Assembly: GCA_030627905.1 (NCBI GenBank)
Contig: DAOVRZ010000077.1
Span: 1-29,127, forward strand
From: JAGMES01 sp023128035
GTDB lineage: Bacteria > Bacillota > Halanaerobiia > DY22613
Direction: 5' to 3'
DNA length: 29,127 nt
The position numbers and the translations under genes were made by a program. Shown piece after piece: positions 13,892-21,930 of the stretch (position 1 is its first letter; each line of letters begins with the position of its first letter). The notes beneath the pieces are model-generated. The model was given only the letters and a program-made list of their open reading frames with translations. It was not told the origin of the DNA and searched no databases.

Positions 13892-14680
13892 TTGCATACT
13901 ACTATTCACCACATTAAGTTGTATAAACCATCTCAATCTAAGAAAGATAAGTTAAATCTTCTTCAAAGAAATTGGAACAAAGCTATCAGATCAGCCCTTA
14001 AGATTATCAAACACTGGGGTTTCACTTCCTATACCAAAAGCCACAAACAAGTGTACAGGGTGTTGAGAAATAACTTTGATCTGCCTTCTCAGGTTGCAAT
14101 AAAATGTAACCGAAAGGCTATTGAAATCGTCAAAGTAAATGATATTTCTCAATTTCAAAGTAACGCACCCGTCAGGTTAGTTATTGATAAATCTTTTTAT
14201 ATCATTGAGAAAGATGGTAAATATTTTGTTAAGATAATGACTCCTGCTGCTAATGTCTTTTGCCCTCTTGCTTTTGGTAAGTACCAGCGTAAATATCTGA
14301 CTAATAAAAGATATTGCATCAAAACTTCTGAATTATACCAGCCTAAAGGTGAATGGTATCTTAATTTAGTTCTTAAATATCAACAAGAGGAGAAGACTCC
14401 CGAAACTGTTCTAGGTATTGACTTAGGAATAGTCAATATTGCTACTATTTCCGTGCTTGACAAGAATAAAACTCTTTTACATACTGAAATGTTTTTGGGT
14501 CGTGAACTTCGATTCAAACGCCTTCGCTATCGTCAAAAACAACGATTGAAAAGTAAGAAGGCTGGAAGTAGAAAAGTATCCTCTATCAAAGAAGATAGGA
14601 TTTGTAGAGAAGTTAACTTGAAGCATTATAAGTATACTACCTATTTGGTTTTTTACCATTTTTTTGGTATAATATTATGA
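13892..14680 (+). pseudogene. tnpB: TnpB (OrfB) RNA-guided nuclease, truncated after RuvC-I
   Basis: TnpB proteins are small RNA-guided nucleases related to Cas12. This copy has 262 residues instead of about 370-400. The N-terminal helical part (KLNLLQRNWNKAIRSALKI), the beta-barrel region and RuvC-I with the catalytic Asp177 (LGIDLGIVNIATIS) are present. The frame then continues through a bridge-like stretch (LRYRQKQRLKSKKAGSRKV) and diverges after about residue 243. RuvC-II, the zinc finger and RuvC-III are absent, so no nuclease activity is expected. The last residues and the stop (TGA at 14678) come from the repeat that begins there. The TTG at 13892 is preferred because AGGAGGTG lies six bases upstream. 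A downstream guide-RNA region and right end are missing. Confidence 0.85.
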
Positions 14681-14785
14681 TTAGCTCACAAAAAGTAGTC
14701 GCACAAGAGCTTGCATATCATATAAAGTACTGAATTGGCGAGGTCAGTACTTTATATGGTATGCAAGTGCGACTAAAATGAATCA
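14678..14785. repeat. Hairpin MITE-like repeat, copy 1
   Basis: The 108-bp imperfect palindrome runs TGATTAGCTCACAAAAAGTA ... GAATCA. Arms CTTGCATATCATATAAAGTACTGA and TCAGTACTTTATATGGTATGCAAG pair with a single U-G. The right outer segment (ACTTTTTGTGGGC) present in the other copies is missing. TATTA flanks both sides as a possible target duplication. It follows truncated tnpB directly. Confidence 0.8.
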
Positions 14786-14824
14786 TATTATGAAATTAAA
14801 ACTTTGTAAACGAGGTTGAGTGAG

Positions 14825-15586
14825 ATGCGAATTGTTTTAACTAATGATGATGGAATTTATTCAGAAGGGCTTCAAGCATTACGAAAAAGGTTGGAAGAGG
14901 AACATGAAATTTATGTTTTTGCCCCTGATCGTGAAAGAAGTGCAACCGGGCATGCAATTACTCTACACCATCCTTTGCGTGCAGAGATCGTTAAGTTTTC
15001 CGAATCAAAGTCTGAATGTTATTCAATTGATGGTACTCCTTCTGATTGTGTTAAACTTGGAATAGAAGGTATTTTAAAAGAGTTACCAGATCTAGTTATC
15101 TCGGGAATTAACAAGGGGCCAAATTTGGGTACAGATGTGATCTATTCAGGTACAGTTTCAGCAGCATTAGAGGGAATGATGATGGGAATTCCAGCCATCG
15201 CAGTCTCTTTAGTAAGCCATGGCAATTGGGATTTTTCTTGTGCTGCAAATTTTACAGCACAAGTTGTAGAGTGGATTGAAAAAAAACATATTCAAAGACC
15301 TAGATTGTTGAATATTAACATACCCAGTCTTACTCAGGAAGAGATTAATGGTGTTGCTATTACCAAATTAGGTAAAAGGACATATAAAAATTCTTTTGAA
15401 AAGAGAATTGATCCACGAGGTAAAGTCTATTATTGGTTACACGGAGAAGTTCATGATGATCTTGAAGAAGAAGGAACCGATCTTTTGGCAATTAAAAATA
15501 ACAAAATTTCCATTACACCGATTGCATTAAATTTAACAGATTATCAGATGAAAGAAGAGTTAAGTAAAGTAAACTTTGATTTTTAA
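14825..15586 (+). CDS. surE: 5'/3'-nucleotidase SurE
   Basis: SurE is a metal-dependent phosphatase that removes phosphate from nucleoside monophosphates and is linked to stationary-phase survival. The 253 residues carry the signature blocks: MRIVLTNDDG with the metal-binding Asp8-Asp9, APDRERSATGHAITL with Ser39, SIDGTPSDCVKLG, and VISGINKGPNLGTDVIYSGT with Asn96. The C-terminal NINIPS and GTD-DLLAI segments are also as expected. The ATG at 14825 is chosen because the family begins MRI-LTNDDG; an in-frame TTG lies three codons earlier. The 5' region is the hairpin repeat, so any original promoter may have been displaced; none is obvious. Confidence 0.95.
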   Translation: MRIVLTNDDGIYSEGLQALRKRLEEEHEIYVFAPDRERSATGHAITLHHPLRAEIVKFSESKSECYSIDGTPSDCVKLGIEGILKELPDLVISGINKGPNLGTDVIYSGTVSAALEGMMMGIPAIAVSLVSHGNWDFSCAANFTAQVVEWIEKKHIQRPRLLNINIPSLTQEEINGVAITKLGKRTYKNSFEKRIDPRGKVYYWLHGEVHDDLEEEGTDLLAIKNNKISITPIALNLTDYQMKEELSKVNFDF

Positions 15587-15656
15587 CTTTGTTGACATAT
15601 TAAACTTTTCGAAGAATAAATTTAATAACATAAATGATCTTCGGGAGGTTTGTCTC

Positions 15657-16049
15657 ATGTCTGAAAAAGTAGGTAATCAGAATTCGATTCAGATTACGGC
15701 AATTTTAAAAGGATTGATCTGTAGTTTTGTAATTCTTGTTGTTGGTAGTATTATTTTGGGTTTTCTCTTTTCGTTGATCAATTCAATGGATGATAGTCTA
15801 ATGAATCGTATTTTATTGCTTATAAATTATCTTGCTGTTTTCTTTGGTGGGATTTATGCTGCGAGGAAAACAGATTATAAAGGTTGGCTACATGGTGGAC
15901 TTGTTGGATTTATGTATATGCTGATTATCTTGATGTTAGGAACCCGGTATGTTGAAATGAATTTTAATTTAGAGATGATTCTTAGAATTTTATCAGGCTT
16001 TTTGGCTGGTGGTATAGGAGGTATGATCGGGGTAAATATTAAATATTAA
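15657..16049 (+). CDS. Small four-helix membrane protein (TIGR04086-like)
   Basis: This is a 130-residue membrane protein with four hydrophobic segments (about 12-38, 50-65, 75-95, 105-125) and GG-rich turns (AVFFGGIYAARKTDYKGWLHGGLVGF, then GFLAGGIGGMIGVN). The second half resembles TIGR04086-type Firmicute membrane proteins of unknown function; I hold that name with moderate confidence. The start is ATG 15657, with GGGAGG nine bases upstream. The frame is open further upstream to 15576 but overlaps surE. A TTGACA at 15592-15597 could be part of a promoter. Confidence 0.65.
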   Translation: MSEKVGNQNSIQITAILKGLICSFVILVVGSIILGFLFSLINSMDDSLMNRILLLINYLAVFFGGIYAARKTDYKGWLHGGLVGFMYMLIILMLGTRYVEMNFNLEMILRILSGFLAGGIGGMIGVNIKY

Positions 16050-16096
16050 ATAGTTTCAATTTTGAACAGAACCCTCAATCCGGGCATATGATATTA

Positions 16097-16217
16097 TGAT
16101 TCACCCACAAAAAGTAGTCACACAAAGGCTCGCATACTATATATAGTAACGAGTAGATGGTTTCATTATTATATATAGTATGCGAGTGTGACTAAAATAC
16201 TTTTTGTGGGCGAATCA
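16097..16217. repeat. Hairpin MITE-like repeat, copy 2
   Basis: The 121-bp palindrome runs TGATTCACCCACAAAAAGTA ... TACTTTTTGTGGGCGAATCA. Inner arms CTCGCATACTATATATAGTAA and TTATTATATATAGTATGCGAG differ from copy 1 at many positions but still pair, with one G-U. It is flanked on both sides by TATTA. Confidence 0.85.
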
Positions 16218-16250
16218 TATTATAGTCCGATGATTGAGGGTGATTTTTTT

Positions 16251-16451
16251 ATGAGAATATTATTATTGTTAGGTGTTTTTATCACATTAATACTTATTTT
16301 GCAAATTTTCTTTTTAAGGCTGAGTAAAGATTTTTTTGGTTTTAAAAAAGAAGATATACGATTTAAAAGAATGGTAAAAATGATTTATGTTAATCTAATA
16401 ATTTATTTTATCCTGATTATAATGCTTTTTATACATATTATAAATGATTAG
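16251..16451 (+). CDS. Small hypothetical membrane protein
   Basis: The 66-residue protein has two strong membrane segments (ILLLLGVFITLILILQIFFL and a later VNLIIYFILIIMLFIHII) separated by a basic cytoplasmic loop with KDFFGFKKEDIRFKRMVK. The ATG at 16251 has GAGGGTG upstream; reading the frame further up runs into the hairpin repeat and is not credible. The stop codon TAG lies inside a half copy of the repeat (TGATTAG), so the original C-terminus may have been altered. No family is recognised. Confidence 0.55.
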   Translation: MRILLLLGVFITLILILQIFFLRLSKDFFGFKKEDIRFKRMVKMIYVNLIIYFILIIMLFIHIIND

Positions 16452-16463
16452 CGCACAAAAAGT
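16445..16463 (+). repeat. Half copy of the hairpin repeat (left terminus only)
   Basis: TGATTAGCGCACAAAAAGT matches the left 19 bases of copies 1 and 3 with one change. No right arm is found downstream. Confidence 0.6.
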
Positions 16464-16556
16464 TTTATCCTCCTCTTGAAAATTGTACCTACATCAAGAA
16501 ATTGAAATGTGGTTAATCTAAAAGTAAGGATATTTATCAGAGAGGAGGATAGAAAA

Positions 16557-18158
16557 TTGGCTATTGAACTTCAAAATTTTTCGAATCTATTAGCAGTAAA
16601 TGACCTAAAAGATCATTGGGAAGAGATTGGAATGGAATTATTTCCACATCAGATTGCCTGTGTGGAAAATGTAATTCACAATCTAAATGGTCGTGCGCTT
16701 TTAGCAGATGAAGTTGGACTCGGAAAAACCATTGAAGCAGGAATGATTTTAAAAGAGCTTATTTTACGAGGGGAAGTGGAGAAATTTCTTATTCTGGTTC
16801 CTGCTTCATTAGGATACCAATGGTGGTTTGAATTATCAAATAAATTTAAGATTAATGTCTGGTTTAATCGTAAAGCTCGAGCTATACTCTATTATGATCA
16901 AATGATTGCTTCTTTAGATATGTGTAAACGCGATCCTCATGCTGATGGTTTAATAGAAAAAGGTTTTGATCTGGTTATTGTAGATGAGGCACACAAACTT
17001 AAGAATGAAAATACAGCTAATTGGAAATTTGTGAATGCTCTTCCGAAGAAATATTGTCTTTTTTTAACTGCCACCCCAATTCAAAATGATTTAAAGGAAT
17101 TATATAATTTGATTTCTATCATTAATCCTAATCTTTTTGGTTCTTATCAAAAATTTAGTGATAACCATGTTAAGAATAAAAGGGAAGCTAAGAATCAAAA
17201 AGAATTGCAACGTTCTTTAGAAAAAGTTATGATTCGTAATTCCAGGCAAGAATCCACATTAGATTTTCCGTCTAGAGAAGTTAAGTTAATTACTTTAAAT
17301 TTGACTCCAAAAGAAAAAATTCTTTATGATGGAGTAACAAATTTAGTTAAAAGTGAATATAAGAAGAGGCTTAAGGAGAAGCGAAGTATTCTTTTTTTGC
17401 TTACTTTACAACGTGAAGTTTGTAGTAGTTCTTTTGCCTTATTACAGACTCTAGAAAAGATGCTCAAAGGAGGACATCCTGATTTAGAGAATAGGATTAA
17501 AGAATTGTATAAGCTTGCAGCGAGTATTCAGGAGAATGCGAAAATGCCTAAAGTTCTAGAAATTATTAAAAATCTGGATGGACAGGCTATCATTTTTACA
17601 GAATTTCGAGCAACTCAATGGAAACTTTGTGAATTTTTGCAGGCAAATGATCTGGTTCCAGTTGCTTTTAATGGTTCGATGAGTGCGAACCGTAAGGAAT
17701 GGGTGAAGGCTATATTTCGACAAAAAGGGGATGTATTAGTTAGTACAGAAGCAGGTGGGCAGGGGTTGAACTTCCAATTTTGTGATACCTTGATTAACTA
17801 TGATCTTCCATGGAATCCAATGCGAATTGAACAACGAATAGGACGGATTCACCGACTTGGGCAGAAAAATGACGTAAAAATATATAATTTTTCAACTGTT
17901 GCAACGATTGAAGAAAATATAGTTAATCTTTTACACGAAAAGATCAATCTCTTTGAATCGGTCATTGGAAAATTAGAATGTATTATTAAAGATTCAGAAA
18001 AGGCCAAGACTTTTGAAGGGAATATTCTAAAATTGATTGTAGAGGCAGAAGATGATAATGATTTACGGGAACGTTTTAATACTTTTGGGAAAACTATTGT
18101 TGAACGAGGGTTATTTAACGACATTTCAGAAGGAAGTTCCTCTCCTCACAAATCCTGA
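16557..18158 (+). CDS. SNF2-family DNA helicase/translocase (RapA/YqhH-like)
   Basis: This is an ATP-driven translocase that probably remodels nucleic-acid complexes. The 533 residues are essentially just the two RecA-like domains: motif I DEVGLGKT (51-58), motif II DEAHKLKN (143-150), motif III LTATPIQND, then IFTEFRATQ, STEAGGQGLNFQF (V) and QRIGRIHRLGQ (VI). The accessory N- and C-terminal domains of RapA are absent, as in the shorter Firmicute YqhH-like proteins. I choose the TTG at 16557, eight bases after GAGGAGG; the frame extends to a GTG at 16509 but without a ribosome binding site. The BON-domain gene follows after 15 bases and is probably co-transcribed. Confidence 0.87.
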   Translation: MAIELQNFSNLLAVNDLKDHWEEIGMELFPHQIACVENVIHNLNGRALLADEVGLGKTIEAGMILKELILRGEVEKFLILVPASLGYQWWFELSNKFKINVWFNRKARAILYYDQMIASLDMCKRDPHADGLIEKGFDLVIVDEAHKLKNENTANWKFVNALPKKYCLFLTATPIQNDLKELYNLISIINPNLFGSYQKFSDNHVKNKREAKNQKELQRSLEKVMIRNSRQESTLDFPSREVKLITLNLTPKEKILYDGVTNLVKSEYKKRLKEKRSILFLLTLQREVCSSSFALLQTLEKMLKGGHPDLENRIKELYKLAASIQENAKMPKVLEIIKNLDGQAIIFTEFRATQWKLCEFLQANDLVPVAFNGSMSANRKEWVKAIFRQKGDVLVSTEAGGQGLNFQFCDTLINYDLPWNPMRIEQRIGRIHRLGQKNDVKIYNFSTVATIEENIVNLLHEKINLFESVIGKLECIIKDSEKAKTFEGNILKLIVEAEDDNDLRERFNTFGKTIVERGLFNDISEGSSSPHKS

Positions 18159-18173
18159 AAAGGAGGTTGTAAG

Positions 18174-19112
18174 ATGAAAAAAGATTTGGATCTCAGTATA
18201 GAGATTAAAAAGGCTTTAGCAGAGGATATGGAAGTAAGTGCGATGGATATTCAGGTAGATACAGAAGATGGAGTTGTTCATCTTGATGGTGTGGTAGATG
18301 TTTTAGGAGAGCGAGAATATGCTGAGGAGGTAGTTCGTGGAATAGATGGTGTGCAGGATGTAGTGAATCGTTTGGTTATTGGAATGGAGAGACGAATCAA
18401 AGATAATGATTTAGAACGTGCTGTTGAGAAATCGTTAATCGAAAAAGATGAAAAATTTTACAAGATAGGTGTAGCTGGGAGAAAAGGAATGGTGCAACTT
18501 TTTGGTGAAGTGGATAATCTTGCTGAAGAGAAAGAGGCTTTAATGGCAACGATGGAAGTAATGGGCGTAAAAGAAGTAGTTAGTCGATTAACACTTAAGA
18601 GGGATCGAAATGGTAGTCCCATAGATGATGTTACTGTTCATAATAATGTAGTTGATATGTTTTCAGAAGACTCGGATATAAACAGAAGTTTAATTGAAGT
18701 TTCTGTGAAGAAAGGAACTGTTATTTTAAAAGGTACTGTAGAGAGCGTTGAAGACAAGGAACTAGCAGGTAAATTAGCATCAATGGCATATGGGGTTCGA
18801 AATGTAAATAATAAACTTCATTCACATCAAGGTGGGACAGGTGGGGATGAGATGGTCGCGGCCACTATACGTCATGAATTAGGTAAAGATAACCGTGTAA
18901 GCCCTGCACAGGTGAAAGTACATGTGGAAGAGGGTGATGTTTATTTGACAGGAGAAGTAGATAGTCCTGAAGCGAAAGACGCGGCCTTTGAAGTAGTGAA
19001 TAGGGTGGCTCCACTTTTGGATCGAGTGAAAGATGTTCATATGGGTGTTCAGATTGCTGGAGCTAAAGGATCAATGCAAAAAGGTGGAGATAAAGGGGAG
19101 GAAATGTACTGA
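18174..19112 (+). CDS. Protein with four BON domains, no signal peptide
   Basis: BON domains bind phospholipid or other ligands and are typical of periplasmic or envelope proteins such as OsmY. The 312 residues contain four repeats of about 65-75 residues, starting near 5, 82, 155 and 228; the clearest are VDTEDGVVHLDGVVD, VSVKKGTVILKGTVES and VHVEEGDVYLTGEVDS. Unlike OsmY there is no signal sequence, so it would stay in the cytoplasm unless exported otherwise. The ATG has AAAGGAGG seven bases before it, 15 bases after the helicase gene. The stop TGA is the first three bases of hairpin repeat copy 3, so the C-terminus (GGDKGEEMY) may have been truncated or changed by that insertion. Confidence 0.85.
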   Translation: MKKDLDLSIEIKKALAEDMEVSAMDIQVDTEDGVVHLDGVVDVLGEREYAEEVVRGIDGVQDVVNRLVIGMERRIKDNDLERAVEKSLIEKDEKFYKIGVAGRKGMVQLFGEVDNLAEEKEALMATMEVMGVKEVVSRLTLKRDRNGSPIDDVTVHNNVVDMFSEDSDINRSLIEVSVKKGTVILKGTVESVEDKELAGKLASMAYGVRNVNNKLHSHQGGTGGDEMVAATIRHELGKDNRVSPAQVKVHVEEGDVYLTGEVDSPEAKDAAFEVVNRVAPLLDRVKDVHMGVQIAGAKGSMQKGGDKGEEMY

Positions 19113-19230
19113 TTAGCCCACAAAAAGTAGTCGCACAAAAGCCTTCATACCATATAAAGTATTGAAATGGTGGTGTCAATACTTTATATGGTATGAAAGT
19201 GCGACTAAAATACTTTTTGTGGTCGAATCA
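19110..19230. repeat. Hairpin MITE-like repeat, copy 3
   Basis: The 121-bp palindrome runs TGATTAGCCCACAAAAAGTA ... TACTTTTTGTGGTCGAATCA. Inner arms CCTTCATACCATATAAAGTATTGA and TCAATACTTTATATGGTATGAAAG pair with one mismatch. It is flanked by GTAC on both sides. Confidence 0.85.
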
Positions 19231-19269
19231 GTACTAAGTTTAAAAAAAATTATGTAAATCACAAACCCC

Positions 19270-19299
19270 TTGACAACTTTAAATAGCTTGTACTATAAT
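19270..19299 (+). promoter_or_regulatory. Promoter of the glyS T-box transcript
   Basis: TTGACA, 18 bases, TATAAT, just upstream of the leader. Confidence 0.85.
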
Positions 19300-19305
19300 T
19301 AAGCT

Positions 19306-19525
19306 TAGAAACTAAATATCGGGTATGGCTGGAAATAGTAGCAAAATATCTTTCTTATAGCGAGTAGAGGATAGTGGAAGCTCTGCAGAAATATTCTGTG
19401 AAACGGCACCAGTTTTAAAAGTACCGAAAATTAAGTGGTCAATCTTTTTCATATAGATTGACAGCTGAGGTGGAACCGTCCGTATTGGACCCTCAGGTCA
19501 TAATGACCTGAGGGTTTTGTTATTT
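19306..19525 (+). promoter_or_regulatory. Glycine T-box riboswitch controlling glyS
   Basis: The leader binds uncharged tRNA-Gly and then prevents termination. It contains the conserved T-box AGGTGGAACCG (19468-19478), whose GGA fits the tRNA-Gly end with discriminator U. The likely specifier is the Gly codon GGC at 19405-19407, in GTGAAACGGCACC. The terminator hairpin CCCTCAGGTCA/TGACCTGAGGG (19490-19514) with a T run follows. Confidence 0.9.
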
Positions 19526-19557
19526 TCTAGCATTTTCCAATAGCAAAAGGAGGCAAA

Positions 19558-20949
19558 ATGATGAAAAAAGAGATTCGTGGCGAAGAATTGATGAACAAAA
19601 TCGTTTCATTATGTAAGCGTAGAGCTTTTATCTATCAAGGTTCTGAGATTTACGGAGGATTGGCAAATACTTGGGATTATGGACCATTGGGTTCTGAGTT
19701 GAAGAGAAATGTAAAAGAGGCTTGGTGGAAACGTGTTGTTCGTGAACGGGATGATGTTGTTGGGCTAGATAGTGCCATTTTAATGCATCCTAAGACTTGG
19801 GAAGCATCTGGTCATCTTTCTAATTTTAACGATGCACTAATCGATTGTAAAACCTGTAAATCTAGATTCCGAGCAGATCACCTAATCGAAAAGGCACTGG
19901 AAATGGATGTGGAAGGTAAGAGTGAAGATGAATTGACTCAAATTATCAAAGACAATGAAATTAAATGCTCAACCTGTGGTAATGTAGATTGGACTGAGGC
20001 CAGAGCCTTCAACTTGATGTTTAAGACTTTCCAAGGAGTGGTAGAGGACAGCTCTGAAGCACTTTATTTGCGTCCTGAAACAGCTCAAGGTATCTTTGCT
20101 AATTTTAAGAACGTAGTAGATACTGCAAGAGTTAAGTTGCCTTTTGGTATTGCTCAGATTGGAAAAGCTTTTAGAAATGAGATCACTCCAGGTAACTTTA
20201 TTTTTAGAACCCGTGAGTTTGAGCAGATGGAGTTGGAGTTTTTCGTTAGACCTGGCGAGGATGATGAGTGGTTTGGTTATTGGAGAAATTTTGCTATGAA
20301 TTGGTTTTTAAATTTAGGTGTATCGCCTGAACGGATTAAATTTCATGATCATCCACAAGAAAAACTTTCTCATTATTCTAAAGGAACTACTGACTTGATC
20401 TTTGAATTCCCATTCGGTTGGGAAGAGTTATGGGGAGTTGCTAATCGGACTGATTTTGACTTACAAGCTCATATTGAGCATTCTGGAAAGAAATTAACCT
20501 ATTTTGATCCACAGACTAAGGAACATATTGTTCCATATGTTATAGAACCTTCTCTTGGTGTAGATAGAGCAATGTTAGCCTTCATAGTAGATGCATACTC
20601 TGAAGATGAAGTAGAGGGTGATACTCGTGTTTATATGGACTTCCATCCAGAGATTGCTCCAGTTAAAGTTGGCATTCTGCCATTAACAAAGAAAGAGCCA
20701 TTAAAAGAAGTAGCAATGAATATTTATGACCAACTTAAAAAAATCTATAATGTTGAATATGATGAGAGTGGAAGTATTGGTAAACGTTATCGTCGTCAAG
20801 ATGAGATCGGTACTCCATATTGTATAACTGTAGACTTTGATAGTTTAGAAGATCATAAAGTAACTATTCGGGATCGTAATACTTTAGAACAAGATCGAAT
20901 TGCTATTAGTGAAGTACAAAACTATATTCGTGATAAATTTGGATTCTAA
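19558..20949 (+). CDS. glyS: Glycyl-tRNA synthetase, single-chain (alpha2) type
   Basis: This class II synthetase charges tRNA-Gly. At 463 residues it is the dimeric bacterial/archaeal-eukaryotic type rather than the alpha2-beta2 form. Visible features: N-terminal SLCKRRAFIYQGSEIYGGLAN, a zinc-type insertion with CKTC and CSTC pairs, motif 2 FRNEITPGNFIFRTREFEQM, motif 3 EPSLGVDRAMLAF, and a C-terminal anticodon-binding domain beginning PVKVGILPLTKK. The start is ATG 19558, with AAAGGAGG five bases upstream; the next codon is also ATG. The gene is under a glycine T-box, which fits its role. A terminator follows the stop closely. Confidence 0.96.
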   Translation: MMKKEIRGEELMNKIVSLCKRRAFIYQGSEIYGGLANTWDYGPLGSELKRNVKEAWWKRVVRERDDVVGLDSAILMHPKTWEASGHLSNFNDALIDCKTCKSRFRADHLIEKALEMDVEGKSEDELTQIIKDNEIKCSTCGNVDWTEARAFNLMFKTFQGVVEDSSEALYLRPETAQGIFANFKNVVDTARVKLPFGIAQIGKAFRNEITPGNFIFRTREFEQMELEFFVRPGEDDEWFGYWRNFAMNWFLNLGVSPERIKFHDHPQEKLSHYSKGTTDLIFEFPFGWEELWGVANRTDFDLQAHIEHSGKKLTYFDPQTKEHIVPYVIEPSLGVDRAMLAFIVDAYSEDEVEGDTRVYMDFHPEIAPVKVGILPLTKKEPLKEVAMNIYDQLKKIYNVEYDESGSIGKRYRRQDEIGTPYCITVDFDSLEDHKVTIRDRNTLEQDRIAISEVQNYIRDKFGF

Positions 20950-20961
20950 ATAATATCAACA

Positions 20962-20988
20962 AAAACGCCCCATTTTAGGGGCGTTTTC
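20962..20988 (+). terminator. Terminator after glyS
   Basis: The perfect hairpin AAAACGCCCC/GGGGCGTTTT has loop ATTTTA. It also ends the minus-strand MFS pseudogene, whose stop codon overlaps the right arm's end. Confidence 0.9.
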
Positions 20989-21758
20989 AATTTGCTAAAG
21001 ATTTCGAATTATGCCGAACAAGATTTTCATCTGACCGGAAAGAGAAATAAAAGACTAATGACGCTCCTAAATAGAGGAGACAAGTAAGTATGTAAGGCAA
21101 TAGATAATGTCCACCTACCATAATGATGCCACTGAGATAGACTCCAATGCCCCTCCCCAGACTTCTGCTCGAATAATACTGCTGGCTGCTGCGCGTTCAT
21201 CTTCGTTTACAATCTGCATAGAGACAGATGCGACGATGGGATTGACCATATTCATTAAAGTAGATCTTAGAAAATAAGCAACACTTACAATAGAAAAATA
21301 AGGTACTCCCCCTATAATTAGTAAAAATGGTATTGATGAAAGTTGGGAAATAACTACAGTTCGTATTTGCCCAAAATATCGAACCAAATAAGGAGTGAAA
21401 AGACATCCTATAGATGTTGCAATTTGAGTTATACTGATAAGTGTTCCAATTTGAAAATCGTTTGCTTCTAGACGATTTCTCAAGAAGATATTGAAGAGTG
21501 GAACAATTAATCCTGCTCCTACTCCGATCATTATACTAAACCTAATGGAATTCCTAAAATAGCTCCAATAATTAGACGAATTGAGGCTAATGTACCTATA
21601 AAATCTGACGCATACCCCAAAGAACTTAGATACAAATTGAAAATAACCTAATAACACCCATTTAATAGATAAACAAGAAAGGCCATGATCAAAAAAAGTT
21701 TTGCTTCCCTGTTGAAGGACTTGATTTTTTCGATATATCCAAATATGCTTTTTTTCAT
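20987..21758 (-). pseudogene. MFS transporter, broken by stop, deletion and frameshifts
   Basis: The start is ATG 21758 on the minus strand, with AAAGGA upstream. The first frame reads KAFLVYLLNGCY-like sequence to an in-frame TAG, then goes on as VIFNLYLSSLGYASDFIGTL and IIGAILGIPLGLV: helices 1-3 of a major facilitator. It then jumps to another frame with MIGVGAGLIVPLFNIFLRNR and SQLSSIPFLLIIGGVPYFS, which fits the second half, so about 100 or more residues were deleted. Near 21150 a further frameshift leads to GVYLSGIIMVGG and ILTCLLYLGASLVFYFSFR up to a stop at 20987. Intact MFS proteins have about 400 residues; this gene has at least three lesions and must be dead. The substrate cannot be told. 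Confidence 0.85.
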
Positions 21759-21930
21759 TTGAGCAGATCCTTTCAAAAATACTTCGCATTACTAAATATC
21801 CCTAGCATATTATAGCACAAATCTATTAAACCTAAAATAAATTTTTCAAAAAAAATTTATTTATATGTAAAGGATTCTGTAAAGTAGTGAAGAAGACTTA
21901 TATTAATGTGTTGACAGGAGGGGTTTGGAC

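Larger units (their letters stand above)
13368..14677 (+). mobile_element. IS200/IS605-family element, 3' truncated
   Basis: The element carries a left-end hairpin, a promoter, an intact-looking tnpA and a tnpB cut off after the RuvC-I region. The right end and the 3' part of tnpB are missing, and an unrelated hairpin repeat starts where the frame ends. Such elements move by single-strand peel and paste through subterminal hairpins. Without its right end this copy should be immobile, though its TnpA could act on other copies. Confidence 0.8.

Noticed and set aside
14844..15065. Second plus-strand frame inside surE
   Set aside because: It is a shadow frame within a clearly coding, conserved gene.
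16188..16250. N-terminal extension of the small membrane protein into hairpin repeat copy 2
   Set aside because: It would translate the repeat arm; the ATG at 16251 has its own GAGGGTG site.
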